Part shown: piece after piece, positions 1-11,420 of the stretch
Position numbering within the stretch: position 1 is the stretch's first letter
Layout: every line of letters begins with the position of its first letter
DNA from: Cyrtodaria siliqua
Lineage: Eukaryota; Mollusca; Bivalvia; Adapedonta; Hiatellidae
Direction: 5' to 3'
Assembly: GCA_037043455.1 (NCBI GenBank)
Contig: JAWPHD010000228.1
Span: 434,001 to 498,000 of the forward strand
DNA: 64,000 nucleotides
The notes under the pieces: generated by a model
Told to the model about the DNA's origin: nothing
Seen by the model: the letters and a program-made list of their open reading frames with translations, nothing else
Database searches by the model: none
Position numbers and translations under genes: made by a program

Positions 1-640
1 AAACTTTACCAGATTGTGGATATTAATGAAAGCTCAAACAAGTTCGAAAACCAACCAGATCAAACATGTTACACCAGAGTTATGGCCCTTGGTTTGTTTA
101 AATATGCAATATGCTATATTGGGAACTTGGGTCAAACTCATGGTTTCCGCTCAATAACTTTTGTTAGTAAATAGGTATTGCGATGAAACTTGCAGGGTAG
201 GTAACTTCTGTAGAAAGAAAGTGTGGGATTGAAATTGGGTTCACTGTGTTCAAGGTCAGGTTTACTGTTATTAAAAATAGAAAAAACTGTTTCTGCTCAG
301 TAACTTTTGTTAGGAATGAGGTATTGCAATGAAACTTGCAGGGTATGTAGCTTATAAGAAAGGAGGGTTGGGGTTGCGTTTGGGGCCACTGGGATCAAGG
401 TCAAGGTTGCTGTTAATAAAAATAGGAAAAAGAGTTTCTCTGAATAACTGTTGTTTGGAGTAAGATATTGTGACGAAATTTGCTGGGTAGGTAGCCTCTG
501 TTGGGGTCACTGGGTTCAAGCTCAGTGTCACTGTTACTGAAAATAGAAAAAATGTTTTCTGCTCAATAACTTTAGTTAACAAGAAATTCGTGGATTCACA
601 TGTCTCGCCTAATGAGGGCTGGACATACAAATAAAAAGGT
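1..640. repeat. Degenerate tandem array, ~145-bp units
   Basis: About four diverged copies of a unit carrying the landmark GAAACTTGCAGGGTA (near 184, 330 and 474) preceded by AACTTTTGTTAGGAATGAGG. The same unit recurs at 2640-3340, and as a single reverse-strand copy at 3848-3942. Each unit also has AAGGTCAAGG. Apparent reading frames here are chance openings of the repeat; I see no gene. Confidence 0.75.
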
Positions 641-754
641 CAATGATGAAAGTTTGTAAACATTTTAGTAACTAAAAACAACGGAGTTTGCCGTTTGCTG
701 AGATGACATTTAAGTGCATTTGTTTAAAAACAAAATGCTATTCTATTAAAAGCA

Positions 755-2000
755 AGAGGCCCAAGAGGGCCTGTGTATGCTCTACTGGCTAAAACGGCTC
801 TTATATATCAAGGGTTGTCGACATAAAATTCCTATCAGTAGTTTTTTTTAAAACATTGCAAAAACAACAGGGATAGGATGGCCTTAGATCGCTCACCTGG
901 TAATCATGGGCAATAAGTCTACTGTGTCTAGTCTGGCAAGCGTATTTTTTAATTTGTCCCACTTTCTTCTATGAATGTAATTTCATAAAAATGGGTGGTG
1001 GGGTGAGTGGGGGTATATTAACATTCTAAACAAATATGGTAAAGATCAGATAAAAAAAGAAGTAACTACAGATTTAACAAAGGAAAATACAATATAGCAT
1101 TTTCCAACAAATCATGGGCCATAACCTTTTGTTACTTACAATATCTAGCTGGATTTTGAACTTGTAAAACGATTTCATTGATATACCGCGCTTTGCACAA
1201 CTATACATCATACTGAGGCTTCCTGCCAAATTTTGTAGAAATCCAACAAGCCGTTTAGGAGGAGTAGCGCCGACAAGAAATTTAAAGTAAAAATATCAAA
1301 GTGCCATAACTCCGTCATAAATCAGCAAACTAGAACAAAGGCGCGATATGCACAACTAGACATCTTACCGATGCTTCCTGCCAAGTTTCGTCGAAATCCA
1401 ACAAGGCGTTTAGGAGGAGTAGCGCCGACAAGAAATTTAAAAGTAAAAATGTCAAAGGCCCGTAACTCCATCAAAAATAAACGAACCGGAAAAAAACGCA
1501 ACAGGCACAACTAGAAATCATAGCTATGCTTCCTGCTAACACGGCGTTAACATCAAAACAAATTAAGAAGTAATTAAAAGAAGTAATGAAATAAAACATT
1601 TAAAAAAAAAAATCAAAAAAAATATATAACAAAATATTTTTAAAAAAAATCAAAAAAAAAATCAAATAAATAAATGAAATAATTGTTGTTTTTTTAAACA
1701 AATTATTATTATTTTTTTTTAATAAATTAATAAATGAAATAAAAAAAAAAGCCCTATTGTATTAACGAGGCAAAATATAGCATTTTTACATCAAGGGCCA
1801 TAACTCCAATGTTACTGGTCCGATCTGGCTGGTTTTTGAACTTGTGTGAGCTTTCATTAATATTAACAATCTGCTAAAGTTTGGTAAAGATCGGATAAAA
1901 AATAGTTTGGTAAGGATCGAATGAAAAATGAAGGCTCTTGGCCAGTAGAGCTAAAAATCATCAGCTCCAAAAAGTAGGTCAAGGTCATAGATGAAATAAA
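755..2000. repeat. Interspersed repeat block with A-rich core
   Basis: It begins with AGAGGCCCAAGAGGGCC and contains two copies about 150 bp apart of a segment with GGCGTTTAGGAGGAGTAGCG (about 1225-1290 and 1376-1442). A low-complexity A/T stretch follows at 1560-1755. The opening motif reappears inverted at about 4085-4145, so this is probably a dispersed element. No coding potential seen. Confidence 0.6.
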
Positions 2001-2139
2001 TGCATCCAAAAGGATGCATTACCCAAAACACAACTATGTCAAAACAGAATATGTTTTCTTCCAATGATAAAGCTCTAAATTAGGTTTAAAACATCTAGTG
2101 CATAATTATAGTTCATGAGAAAGATTGTAAATGTAACAA

Positions 2140-2650
2140 TTAAAGTTATCTACCCTTTGCTTGGATGCTGAAGGTCACATCCACATTTGCTTTGTCACGT
2201 TGCAATGTACCACTCAAGATACAACTATAAGCACAGTTTGAAAGGTCTTAGTGCATACAGTTTGTGAAAAAGTGACCTAAATGCCAAAGTTGAAGGTAAA
2301 ATTATAAGGTTGTCTGCCCTTTGCTTGAAGGGTCAAGGTCATTTCCACATTTGCTTTGTCACGTTGCGATGTACCACTCAAGATACAACTATAAGCAAAG
2401 TTTTAAAGGTCTAGTGCACTAGTGCATACAATTTGTGAAAAAGTTGAACCTAAAAGTTATCTGCCCTTTGCTTTGAGGGTCAAGGTCACTTCCACATTTT
2501 CTTTGTCACGTTGCAGTGTACCACCCAAGATACAACTATAAGCAAAGTTTTAAAGGTCTAGTGCATACAGTTTGTGAGAAAATGACCTAAACGCAAAACT
2601 TGAATTTTGACGCAGCCGCCGCCGCCGGAAAAGCAACACCTATGTCTCTT
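2140..2650 (-). repeat. Three-unit ~155-bp array, inverted relative to 10.4-10.9 kb
   Basis: Three units share TTTGTCACGTTGCAATGTAC and a GTTATCTGCCCTTTGCTT segment. The block ends at a GC-rich CCGCCGCCGCCGGAAAAGC edge (about 2618-2636). The same three-unit block and edge occur in the opposite orientation at 10375-10910, so these are two copies of one mobile or satellite-bearing element. Confidence 0.75.
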
Positions 2651-3345
2651 TTTTCAAAAATGAGATATTGCATTGACACTTGCAGGGTGTCTAGCTTATA
2701 AAGAAAGGAGCGTTGGTATTGCGTTTAGAGCCACTGGGCCAAGGTCAAGGTTGCTGTTGTAAAAGGGTTTCCGCTTACTAACTTTTGTTTGGAGTGAGAT
2801 ATTGTGACGAAACTTGCTGGGTATGTAGTCTCTGTATAAAGGACGGTAGGGATGGAAATTGGGTAAACTGTGTTTAAAGTCAAGGACACTGTTACTAAAA
2901 ATAGAAAGATCGTTTCTACACAATAAATTTTGTTAGGAATGAGGTATTGCAATGAAACTTGCAGGGTATGTAACTTATATAGAAAGGATGGTTGGGATTG
3001 CGTTTGAGGCTACTGTTATGAAGTTTAAGATCACAGTTAATAAAAAAAGAAACATGGTTTCCTCTGAGTAACTTTTGTTAGGAGTGATGTATTGCAACGA
3101 AACTTGCTGGGTAGGTAGCTTTTATGGAAAGGAAGGTTGGTATTGCATTAAGGGCTACTGGATTCAAGGTCAAAGTCGCTGAAAATAAAAAATGATTTCG
3201 GCTCAATAACGTTTGTTAGGAGTGAGGTACTGCGGCGAAACTTGCTGGGTTGGTAGCGTTTATAGAAAGAAAGGTCAAGGTCACTTATTGAAAATAGAAA
3301 CACTTTTGTTATGAGTAAGGTATCGCAATTTGTGTTGAACCCGTT
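2640..3345. repeat. Second ~140-bp unit array
   Basis: About five diverged copies of the unit seen at 1-640, marked by GAAACTTGC followed by a GGGT at roughly 2676, 2808, 2953, 3098 and 3237. The repeated AAGGTCAAGG strings are part of the unit. Confidence 0.7.
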
Positions 3346-4150
3346 TACGGATTTCTATTTAGTGATCAAAATGTCGTCCAGGTGTATGTGTGTCAGTTCG
3401 TCCATCCGTTTGTTAGTCTGTGCGTCCGATTTCGTTTCTTAATATCTTCTGTTAATTAAATGCAGGATTTTCACCAAACTCCACAAAAATGTTCATTATA
3501 TGGATTCAACATAATATGCACAATTTCGGGTTAGTGTGACCTACTTTTGACGAAATATATGTCACGTCCGGTCTCCACTACGACATGTGTATCGTGCCTC
3601 TTTCTACCAGGATTTTCACCAAAATTCACCAGAATGCTCTTTATATGCATTCTACATCATGTGCAACATGTTCGGTTGCTGTTACCTACTTTCGACAACA
3701 TTTAGGACATGTCCGATCTGCGCTACGACATGCGTTACCAAACCACATCAGACTGTTCCTTATATGCATCTAACATCATGTGCACAATTTCGGGTAGGTG
3801 TACCGATCTCCGCTACAACATGCATAATTTGACCTTAATCCCAGTCGCCCCAAATGCAATTCCAAGCTTCCTTTTCATATAAGCTACCTACTCTGCAGGT
3901 TTCATCGCAATACCTCATTCCTAACAAAAGTTATTGAGCGGAGACCATTTAAATGCATCACTGTTAATGACATTAATTTAATATGTTTTGGAATTGACAT
4001 TGGTATTGGTCAAATAAAAAATCTGTACCTTTATAGTAGGGCTTCTAGTTTAAGAAGTACTGATTGAAATTTAGTACGACAACCTTATATATAGAAGCCA
4101 TTTTAGCCAGTAGAGCGTCCACAGGCTCTCTTGGGCCTCTTGTTGCTAAA
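3345..4150. repeat. Dispersed repeat fragments
   Basis: Three diverged units with TTTTCACCAAA..CACCA..ATGTTC occur between 3465 and 3800. A reverse-strand copy of the 140-bp unit follows (3848-3942), then an inverted copy of the AGGCCCAAGAGGGCC element (about 4085-4145). No gene seen. Confidence 0.5.
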
Positions 4151-4218
4151 CTTTTACTCTATAACAAGTAGAAATCATAACTTGCTTCAACATAGCAGTT
4201 TTAATATATTCACAGGGA
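4128..4218 (+). repeat. 90-bp direct repeat, copy 1
   Basis: This segment, from CTTGTTGCTAAACTTTT through AATATATTCACAGGGA, is repeated with few changes at 6072-6162. The two copies flank the 21-bp satellite and the domain fragment at 5663-5842. Confidence 0.7.
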
Positions 4219-4479
4219 TGTAACCTTTGATACGAATTCCTTTATTTAAGAAAGTTTCGCAGAAAGACTGTATTTGGCTCCTTTGCAGCCAGGGCACACA
4301 AAAGTATCCCCGACACAGGCTTATTTAATGTTCTTGAAGAATCATACATGCAGCCATCTACAACAAGTGTCACATTGACCCATATGGAAAACATCGGCAG
4401 ACTTCTGCTGTCCTTTTGACGCTCTGTTGTGTACATTTTGCATTTAGTGCAGTACGATTTTTGCATTTTGTAGGTTGTC

Positions 4480-5640
4480 TGGTGCATTTTATAAGTTGTA
4501 TTGGGTATTTTGTCAGCTGTTTTGTGCATTTTCTAAGTTGTTTTGTGCTTGTTCTAAGTTGTCTGGTGCAATGTGTAAGTTGTCTTGCGCATTTCTGAAG
4601 TTGTCTTTGCATTTTGTCAGTTGTCTTGTGCATTTTCTTTTGTCAGATGTATTGTGCTTTTTGTCAGTTGTTTTATGCATTTTCTAAGTTGGTTTGTGCT
4701 TGTTCTAAGTTGTCTGGTGCAATGTGTAAGTTGTCTTGCGCATTTCTGAAGTTGTCTTTGCATTTTGTCAGTTGTCTTGTGCATTTTCTTTTGTCAGTTG
4801 TTTTGTGCATTTTGTCAGTTGTTATATGCATTTTCTAAGTTGGTTTGTGCTTGTTCTAAGTTGTCTGGTGCAATGTGTAAGTTGTCTTGCGCATTTCTGA
4901 AGTTGTCTTTGCATTTTGTCAGTTGTCTTGTGCATTTTCTTTTGTAAGTTGTCTTGTGCATTTTGTCAGTTGTTTTATGCGTTTTGTAAGTTGTCTGGTG
5001 CATTTTATAAGTTGTCTTGCGTATTTTGTCAGTTGTTTTGTGCATTTTCTAAGTTGATTTGTGCTTGTTCTATGTTGTCTGGTGCAATGTGTAAGTTGTC
5101 TTGCGCATTTCTGAAGTTGTCTTTGCATTTTGTAAGTTGTCTTGTGCATTTTGTCAGTTGTTTTATGCGTTTCGTAAGTTGTCTGGTGCATTTTGTAAGT
5201 TGTCTTGTGCATTTTTAGTTGCTTTGTGCAATTCGTTAGTTGCTATGTGAACTTTTTCGGTTGTCTTGTGCATTTTTTCAGTTGTTATGTGCGTTTCGTA
5301 AGTTGTTATGTGAACTTTTTCAGTTGTCTTGTGCATTTTCGCAGTTGTAATGTCATGTGCATTTGATAAGTTGTCTTGTTCAATTCGTAATTTGTGTTTT
5401 GCATTTTTTATGTGTTTTTTTTGCATTTCGTAAGTTGTCTGGTGCATTTCGTAAGTTGTTATGTGCATTTCTGCAGTTGTCATATGCATTTTCTCAGTTG
5501 TTATATGCATTTTCAAAGTCGTTATGTGCATTTCGCAAGTTGTTATTTGCATTTTCTAAGTTGTCCTGTGCACTTCGTAAGTTGTTATGTGTATTTGGTA
5601 AGTTGTCTTGTGCAAACTACAAGTTATTGTGTGCGTTATA
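4480..5640 (+). repeat. 21-bp satellite with 151-bp higher-order units
   Basis: The basic unit is close to TTGTCTTGTGCATTTTGTCA plus one base (21 bp). Because 21 is divisible by three, both strands show long spurious frames, for example repeated K-L-S-C-A-F on the + strand. A block of about seven basic units recurs exactly every 151 bp (the same block begins at about 4614, 4765 and 4916), showing recent higher-order amplification. The 3' part (5220-5640) is more diverged. Confidence 0.9.
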
Positions 5641-5662
5641 CAGATATAGACGTTTTATCGGA

Positions 5663-5842
5663 ATGAATTTTGAAGGAAACACCGGCAGAAATGGCAGCCC
5701 CAGGAGCAGACGCTATGACCTTTCAAAAACTGGGCTAGATCAATTATACAATAAATTCTTAGAACAGAAAATTGATTTTAAAATGTGTAAGGGGTTGTCT
5801 GACGTGGAGTTTATAAATCTGACAACAATAGGCGACAGTTGA
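5663..5842 (+). pseudogene. Possible SAM-like domain exon remnant
   Basis: A 59-codon frame just beyond the 21-bp satellite has composition unlike the repeat. Its C-terminal half reads L-Y-N-K-F-L-E-Q-K-I-D..., L-S-D-V-E-F and then T-T-I-G-D, followed by a stop. That order resembles the end of a SAM-type helical domain, where L-T-x-I-G-D is followed by R-x-R-L. Here the frame ends right after G-D-S, so the last helix is missing. No clear splice sites flank it. It may be a truncated exon or a fragment carried by a repeat. The assignment rests only on motif resemblance. Confidence 0.3.
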
Positions 5843-6024
5843 AGTTATGTCAATCGTAAGACGCTTGGTTTACCAAACGACAATAAACAAATGTGGCGAG
5901 CAGATTTGTTACTTTCAATCAAAACTGGTATAAAAATACAAATTAAAAAAAAAATATTGGGATTTTTTTCCCCTCATATATTAAGTTTTAATCAAAACAT
6001 TTTTTGTTCGGTATAATAAAACAA

Positions 6025-6231
6025 ATATTGCATCCCAGTGAGAGTGACAGTGGATATTGCCACAGGCCCTCTTGAGACTCTTGTTGCTAAACTTTTGCTC
6101 TATAACAATTAAAAATCATAAACTTGCTTCAACATAGCAGTTTTAATATATTCACAGGGACGTGCCTCGGCTGACATTATTTTCCTCAGGTTGACAATAT
6201 CCACTGTCACCCTCACTGGGATGCAATATTT
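6025..6231. repeat. Short foldback element
   Basis: The left arm (about 6025-6062, with ATTGCATCCCAGTGAG and GACAGTGGATATTG) is inverted at 6193-6231 (CAATATCCACTGTCACC.. GGATGCAATATT). The interior contains the second copy of the 90-bp direct repeat (6072-6162). A diverged single arm recurs at 63849-63893. Confidence 0.65.
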
Positions 6232-7110
6232 ATATACTATTAAACATCATATAAACATGTCTTGATAGTCTCGGAGAGAAACATATATTAAAAACCGCTA
6301 CTAAGTTGTATGTAAAAATAAGTATTATTTGCATGACGTTGATACAATTTTTACCACTGCGTGCCTGCACGGGGAAATGAAGTAAGTCTGAATTGTATAG
6401 CTGCACAACAATTGCCAGATAATTGATAAATACATTTACCTGTGGAATAATATACCTGTACAATGTTTTCTACGTCTTCAAATAAAATCTTATTCCCGCT
6501 TTTCACAGATATTGCAATGTGCGAATTGTAAATATCTATTGTTGTGTATTGATTTCGATTTAAATAAACATAAAACATTTTCATGAAGCAAAACATGGCC
6601 GGAGAACTTGTTAATTATCAAATTTTTGTCAAAAAATATTTCTTCAAATACTACGCAAGTGATCTGTCAGATATATGCCAAAACGCATCATTACATAGTT
6701 AAGTTTAAAAAATAAAAGAAAAAACGTCGGGGAAGCGTGCCCCACTAATCCCTCTAGTTTGTCAGGCCTTTATATGCATATATGGTCAGCTACGCCCCTG
6801 TTGACAGACAATTCATTAAGAACTTACGAAATGCACATGCCAACTTAGAACATTGACGTTTGGAATTATTTACATTTGGATGACTGTAATAATATATCTG
6901 ATTCTCGGACTTGTAATGTTCATACTTAAAGAAATATAATCACAAAATATTGACATGCGAAATAAATCTGTGATTTTGATAAACTAAAATAAAACAATTA
7001 GTATTGGATTGATGATTTGTGTTTGTTTATTTTGCAGGTCATATTACCTTGTACTTTGTGCTACCTTACGGGTTGCAGCGACAAATTAAAACAAGACCTC
7101 GGTCTGAGGA
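6232..7110. other. No gene seen
   Basis: AT-rich sequence with short random frames. I see no splice-bounded exon, RNA gene or clear repeat in this stretch. Confidence 0.5.
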
Positions 7111-7111
7111 T

Positions 7112-9402
7112 GTCTCGCCCAACGCGGCAAACCGCATATGAAATATTTTTTTAAATTTGTGCTTAAGTGATGTTCATCAAAGACAACACTTCATATGGCC
7201 AAGTATCAAACAAATAAAAGCGAAGTAATCATAAGAAGTTAAGTTACTGAGGTTAAGTGGTTTAACCAGTATGAAGTTTTGGGAAAATAATGAATAATAT
7301 GACCTTGACCTTGGTTTTTTTTGTCGTTCAGCGATGTCCACCAATGCCAGCAATACATATGACCAAGTATCAAATACATAAAGACAGGCAATCATAAAGT
7401 TAACTGAGATTAAGTTACCTAACCAAGGTTGTTACCTAACTAATGTTAAGTTTGGCGGAAATAACGCAAAATATGACCTTGACCTTGGTATTTGTTGTCA
7501 TCCGGCAATATCCCCAATGCCAACTAGAGCTGTCGCCTTTTAAGGGCGACAAATATACACCACTACCAATCCACCCCACCCCCACATTCCCCATCCTACT
7601 GTTTAAGTAAAGATAGAGTGGAATGGAATTTTCATGATCAGGTAATGGTGGCCTTGACCTTCGGCCTACTGACCTCAAAACCAATAAGGGCCATCTTTTG
7701 ATCACAGACAGTCCACCTATTAAGTTTCATGAGATTTGCTTCTGGAAGAGAGAAGTTATGGTCCGGACAATGGTTTTCGTTATCGAGAACCGGTGACCTT
7801 GACCTTTGACCTACTGACCTGAAAATCAATAGGAGTCATCCTCTTACCACATGCAGTTCGCCTATGAAGTTGCATGAGCTTTGGTTTAAGGGAAGAGGAG
7901 TTATGGAATGGATAAAGTTTTTTCATTATCGGATGCCGGTGACCTTGACCTTTGATCTACTGAATCAAAATCAAAAATGGTCGATCTCTCACCACATGCA
8001 GTTCCCCTATGAAGTTTCGTGAGATTTACCACAGGGGAAAGGAGTTGTTATGGAGCGGACAAGGTTTTACATTATCGGGTGCTGGTGACCTTGGCCTTTG
8101 ACCTACTGACTTCAAAATCAATAGAGGTTGTCCTCTTACTACATGCAGTTCACCTTTGAAGTTTGGTGACATTAGCTTCAGTGGCAGAGGAGTTATGGAG
8201 CGGACAAGATTTTTCATTATAAAGTCCTGGTGACCTTGACCTTTGACCTACTGACCTCAAAATCAAAAGGGATTGTTCTCTTACCACATCAAGGAAAGAG
8301 GACTTATGGTGCGGACAAGGTATTTCATTATCGGGTCCCAGTGACCTTTGACCAACTAACCTCAAAATCAACAGCAGTTGTCCTCTCACCTCTGGCAGTT
8401 CACGTATGAAGTTTCATGAGATTTGCTTCAAGGCGAACGGAGTCATGGTGAAGACCATATTTTTCATTATCGGGTCCCGGCGACCTTGGCCTTTGACCTA
8501 GTGAACTCAAAATCAATAGGCGTCATCCTCTCACCACAGGCAGTTCACCTATGAAGTTTCATAATATTTGCTTTAGTGGGAGAGGAAATATGGAGTGGAC
8601 AATGTTTTTCAATATTAGGTCATGGTGACTTGACCTTTGACCTACTGACCTCAAAATCAATAGTGCTAATCCTCTCATCACAGTCCACGCATGATGTTTA
8701 TGAGATTTGCTTCAGGGGGAGAGGAGTTATGGAGCGGACAATGTTGCATCTACAGACAGACAGACAGACGGACAGACGGACAGGATGAAACCAGTATACC
8801 CAACTAAACTTCGTTTTGAGAGGGTATAACAATACATATGACCAAGTTTCAAAGACATCAAGTGAGACAATCACATAAAGTTAACTGAGGTTAAGTTACC
8901 TAACCAAACTGATATTTAGGGTGAATAACGCAAAACGTGACCGTGACCTTGGTATTTTTTGTCGTTCAAAAATGTCCGCCAATGCCAACCATATATGACC
9001 AAGTATCAAAGACATAAAGTTAGGCAATCTAATAAAGGTAAAGTGTGGGGAAAATAAGCAAAATATGACCTTGACCTTGGTAATTTTTGTCGTTCAGTGA
9101 TGTCCACCAATGCCAAAATTACATATGACCAAGTATCAAACAAAGAAAATGAGGCAGTCACAAATAGTGAACTGAGGTTAAGTTACCTAATCAAGGTTAA
9201 GTTACCCAACCAAGGTTAAGTTTTGAGAAAATAACGCAAAATATGACCTTGACCTTGGTAATTTCCCTTGACCCAACAAAGCATCTGACATAGATTTAGA
9301 AAAATTCGAGCAGCGGTTGTTGAGAATTAGTTGATTTAAAATGTGGCCGCCGCCGCCGGAAAAGTGACTGCTATGTCTCGCTATCCACAATGTGGGCGAG
9401 AC
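7112..9402. mobile_element. 2.3-kb non-autonomous element with 10-bp terminal inverted repeats
   Basis: It starts GTCTCGCCCA and ends with the exact inverse TGGGCGAGAC. Inside are about five ~180-bp units (7190-7520 and 8830-9260) sharing GACCAAGTATCAAA and TATGACCTTGACCTTGG, split by the 147-bp array at 7640-8830. Near the right end is the CCGCCGCCGCCGGAAAAG motif also seen at 2618 and 10410. No transposase frame is present. The layout, tandem modules inside a mobile unit, resembles Helitron-derived or pearl-type elements of bivalves; that class assignment is inference. Confidence 0.5.
7640..8830. repeat. ~147-bp tandem array rich in AGGTCA half-sites
   Basis: About eight units share TGACCTTGACCTTTGACCTA, GTTCACCTATGAAGTTTCA and GGAGTTATGGAGCGGACAA. 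The array closes with a CAGA/CGGA microsatellite at 8754-8784. Two units (7794-7820 and 8231-8257) hold four perfect TGACCT half-sites in a row with spacings of 0, 1 and 2 bases. Confidence 0.9.
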
Positions 9403-9419
9403 AATTAGAACACTCCTAA

Positions 9420-9735
9420 TTTTGTAACACCGTGTTGGACCAACAATGCACCAACGTTAGGACAATGTTGGCTTATCGTTGTAACAGTTAGCCAACACAA
9501 TAACAGTTAGCCAACGTGTTGGTCCAACTGGCCCAATGGAAACATACATTTTCGTTTTCATTGCAACAATGTAAAATTGTACGTCAACGCTGGGCCAACG
9601 CTTGACCAACATGTTGGGTCAACGTAGCGCTGATGAACAAAATGACGTAGGGCCAACATTGTGTACTAACGTTGGGCCAACGAAGTGTACAACATTGGGC
9701 CAACGTTGGGCCAACGTATGCTTGCTAGCTGGGAA
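9420..9735. repeat. CCAACGTTGG-type palindromic repeat cluster
   Basis: The block is built from variants of GTTGGGCCAACG and CCAACGTTGG, each nearly self-complementary, repeated about a dozen times. No coding content. Confidence 0.75.
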
Positions 9736-10155
9736 ATAATACTTGCAGCTAATCTTTTGTTATTTTTTGCTTTGACCGCAAATACGCAGAGAAGGTGACT
9801 GAACCATTACATTGAATCGCTAGTATGTTCATGTACATATTTATATTGATCTATTTATGATATTGCATTTAACTAATGTGAAAATGGAACGCTACTTACT
9901 ATTACACATATGTATATACATATTTTGTAATAAACAAAACATACACTTATAACGTAAACATAACAGAAAAAACAAAAACGGCTTTTGTAAATGTATTAAT
10001 TATACGCCGTTGGTTTCTAATTTTAAAGAATTGATATATAAAGACGCTAAGGTTTTGCAGTGTCTTTTTGTTTTCGCATTTGAAAACCACGTTATATGCT
10101 TCTAATACGGTTGATTCACTAAGGATGGGTTGATCTACTTCTAAAATATAAAATG
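9736..10155. other. No gene seen
   Basis: AT-rich stretch without recognisable repeat or exon. Confidence 0.5.
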
Positions 10156-10159
10156 GGTT

Positions 10160-10365
10160 TAAGGGTTCATTGCGGGGATTTCTATATTTACACTGTCCCG
10201 TTTTATTGGGATGAAGTAGGGTAAGTGTGAGGGTTGGTGCACCCTAGAACCTGGTTTAAACCCCCAGCCGCCTTTTTGCCACCAACCGTTTCAAGGCGGC
10301 AGCCCTATTGTCAACCCTTGTGTGTTTGTGATGTCTTATTTTGCCTTTTATTCATTTTTGTCTCG
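10160..10365 (+). repeat. Family A dispersed repeat, copy 1
   Basis: It contains the family landmarks in order: GGGGATTTCT, CCCGTTTTATTGGGATGA, GGTGCACCCTAGAACCTGG, a GCCTTTTTGCCACC segment, and CTATTGTCAACCCTT followed by TGTTTGTGATGTC. The same order is found in copies at 18022, 24290, 46670 and 53720, and inverted at 21424-21960 and 39170-39365. Confidence 0.8.
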
Positions 10366-10910
10366 CCTTTTCGAAGAAAAAAAAAGACATAGGTGTTGCT
10401 TTTCCGGCGGCTGCGGCGGCGTCAACATTCAAGTTTTACGTTTAGGTCATTTTCTCACAAACTGTATGCACTAGACCTTTCAAACTTTGCTTATATTTGT
10501 ATCATGGGTGGTACATCGCAACGTGACAAAGTAAATGTGGAAGTGACCTTGACCCTCCAAGCAAAGGGCAGATAACTTACTAATTTTTAGGTTCAAGTTT
10601 TGCGTTTAGGTCATTTTCTCACAAACTGTATACACTAGACCTTTCAAACTTAGCATATAGTTGTATCATGGGTAGTACATCGCAACGTGATAAAGCAAAT
10701 GTGGGAGTGACCTTGACCCTCCAAGCAAAGGGCAGATAACTTACTAATGTTTAGGTTCAAGTTTGGCGTTTAGGTCACTTTCACAGACTGTATGCACTAA
10801 GACCTTTCAAACTTTGCTTATAGTTGTATCTTGAGTGGTACAGTGCAACGTGACAAAGCAAATGTGGATGTGACCTTCACCATCCAAGCAAAGGGCAGAT
10901 AACTTTAATT
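10366..10910 (+). repeat. Three-unit ~155-bp array
   Basis: Three units share TAGGTCATTTTCTCACAAAC and CAACGTGACAAAGCAAATG, ending in CAAGCAAAGGGCAGATAACT. They begin after a CCGGCGGCTGCGGCGG edge. This is the inverted counterpart of 2140-2650. Confidence 0.8.
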
Positions 10911-11420
10911 GTATACAAACGCTTTATTACTTAAAAAAAAGTTTTACATACTTATATAGGCAATTTAAAAATAATCTTCTTCTCTAAAAGCATCAGACAT
11001 AGACATCTCCTACATGTATAATGTATGTAGCATTAGCTTATGATCCTCTGCCAAAGTTTGTTCAAATGGTGACTCTGGGGTTAAATTTTGCCCCGCCCCG
11101 GGGGTCACAGTTTTACATAAAATTATATATATGAAAACCTTTTTAAAAATGTTATACTCCAAAACTGCTTGGTCACTTTTGACTAAACTTCAGATGGATG
11201 ATCCTTGGGTCAATGATTTTCAAATTTGTTGAAATTAGGGCAACGCCACATCCAAGATGGCCGCCGTTGAGCGTGGGTGGGGGAAGGGTAAACAACATCT
11301 CAGAAACTGGACGGCCAATTTTGACCAAATTTCATGCGGACTACTTCAGCTACTTCTTCCTCTGTGCAACAATTATCAGGTGAGCAACTCAGGACCATCT
11401 GGACCTCTTTTTTTGTCACG
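10911..11420 (+). repeat. Interspersed repeat with CAAGATGGCCGCC
   Basis: It contains the segments TTTGACTAAACTTCAGATGG, CATCCAAGATGGCCGCC, TTTTGACCAAATTTCATGCG and CAGGTGAGCAACTCAGGACC, which I recognise as a class of bivalve interspersed sequence. The open frame across it is incidental. Confidence 0.5.

Noticed and set aside
4475..5552. Overlapping frames on both strands rich in Cys/Phe or Lys/Thr
   Set aside because: All are translations of the 21-bp satellite.
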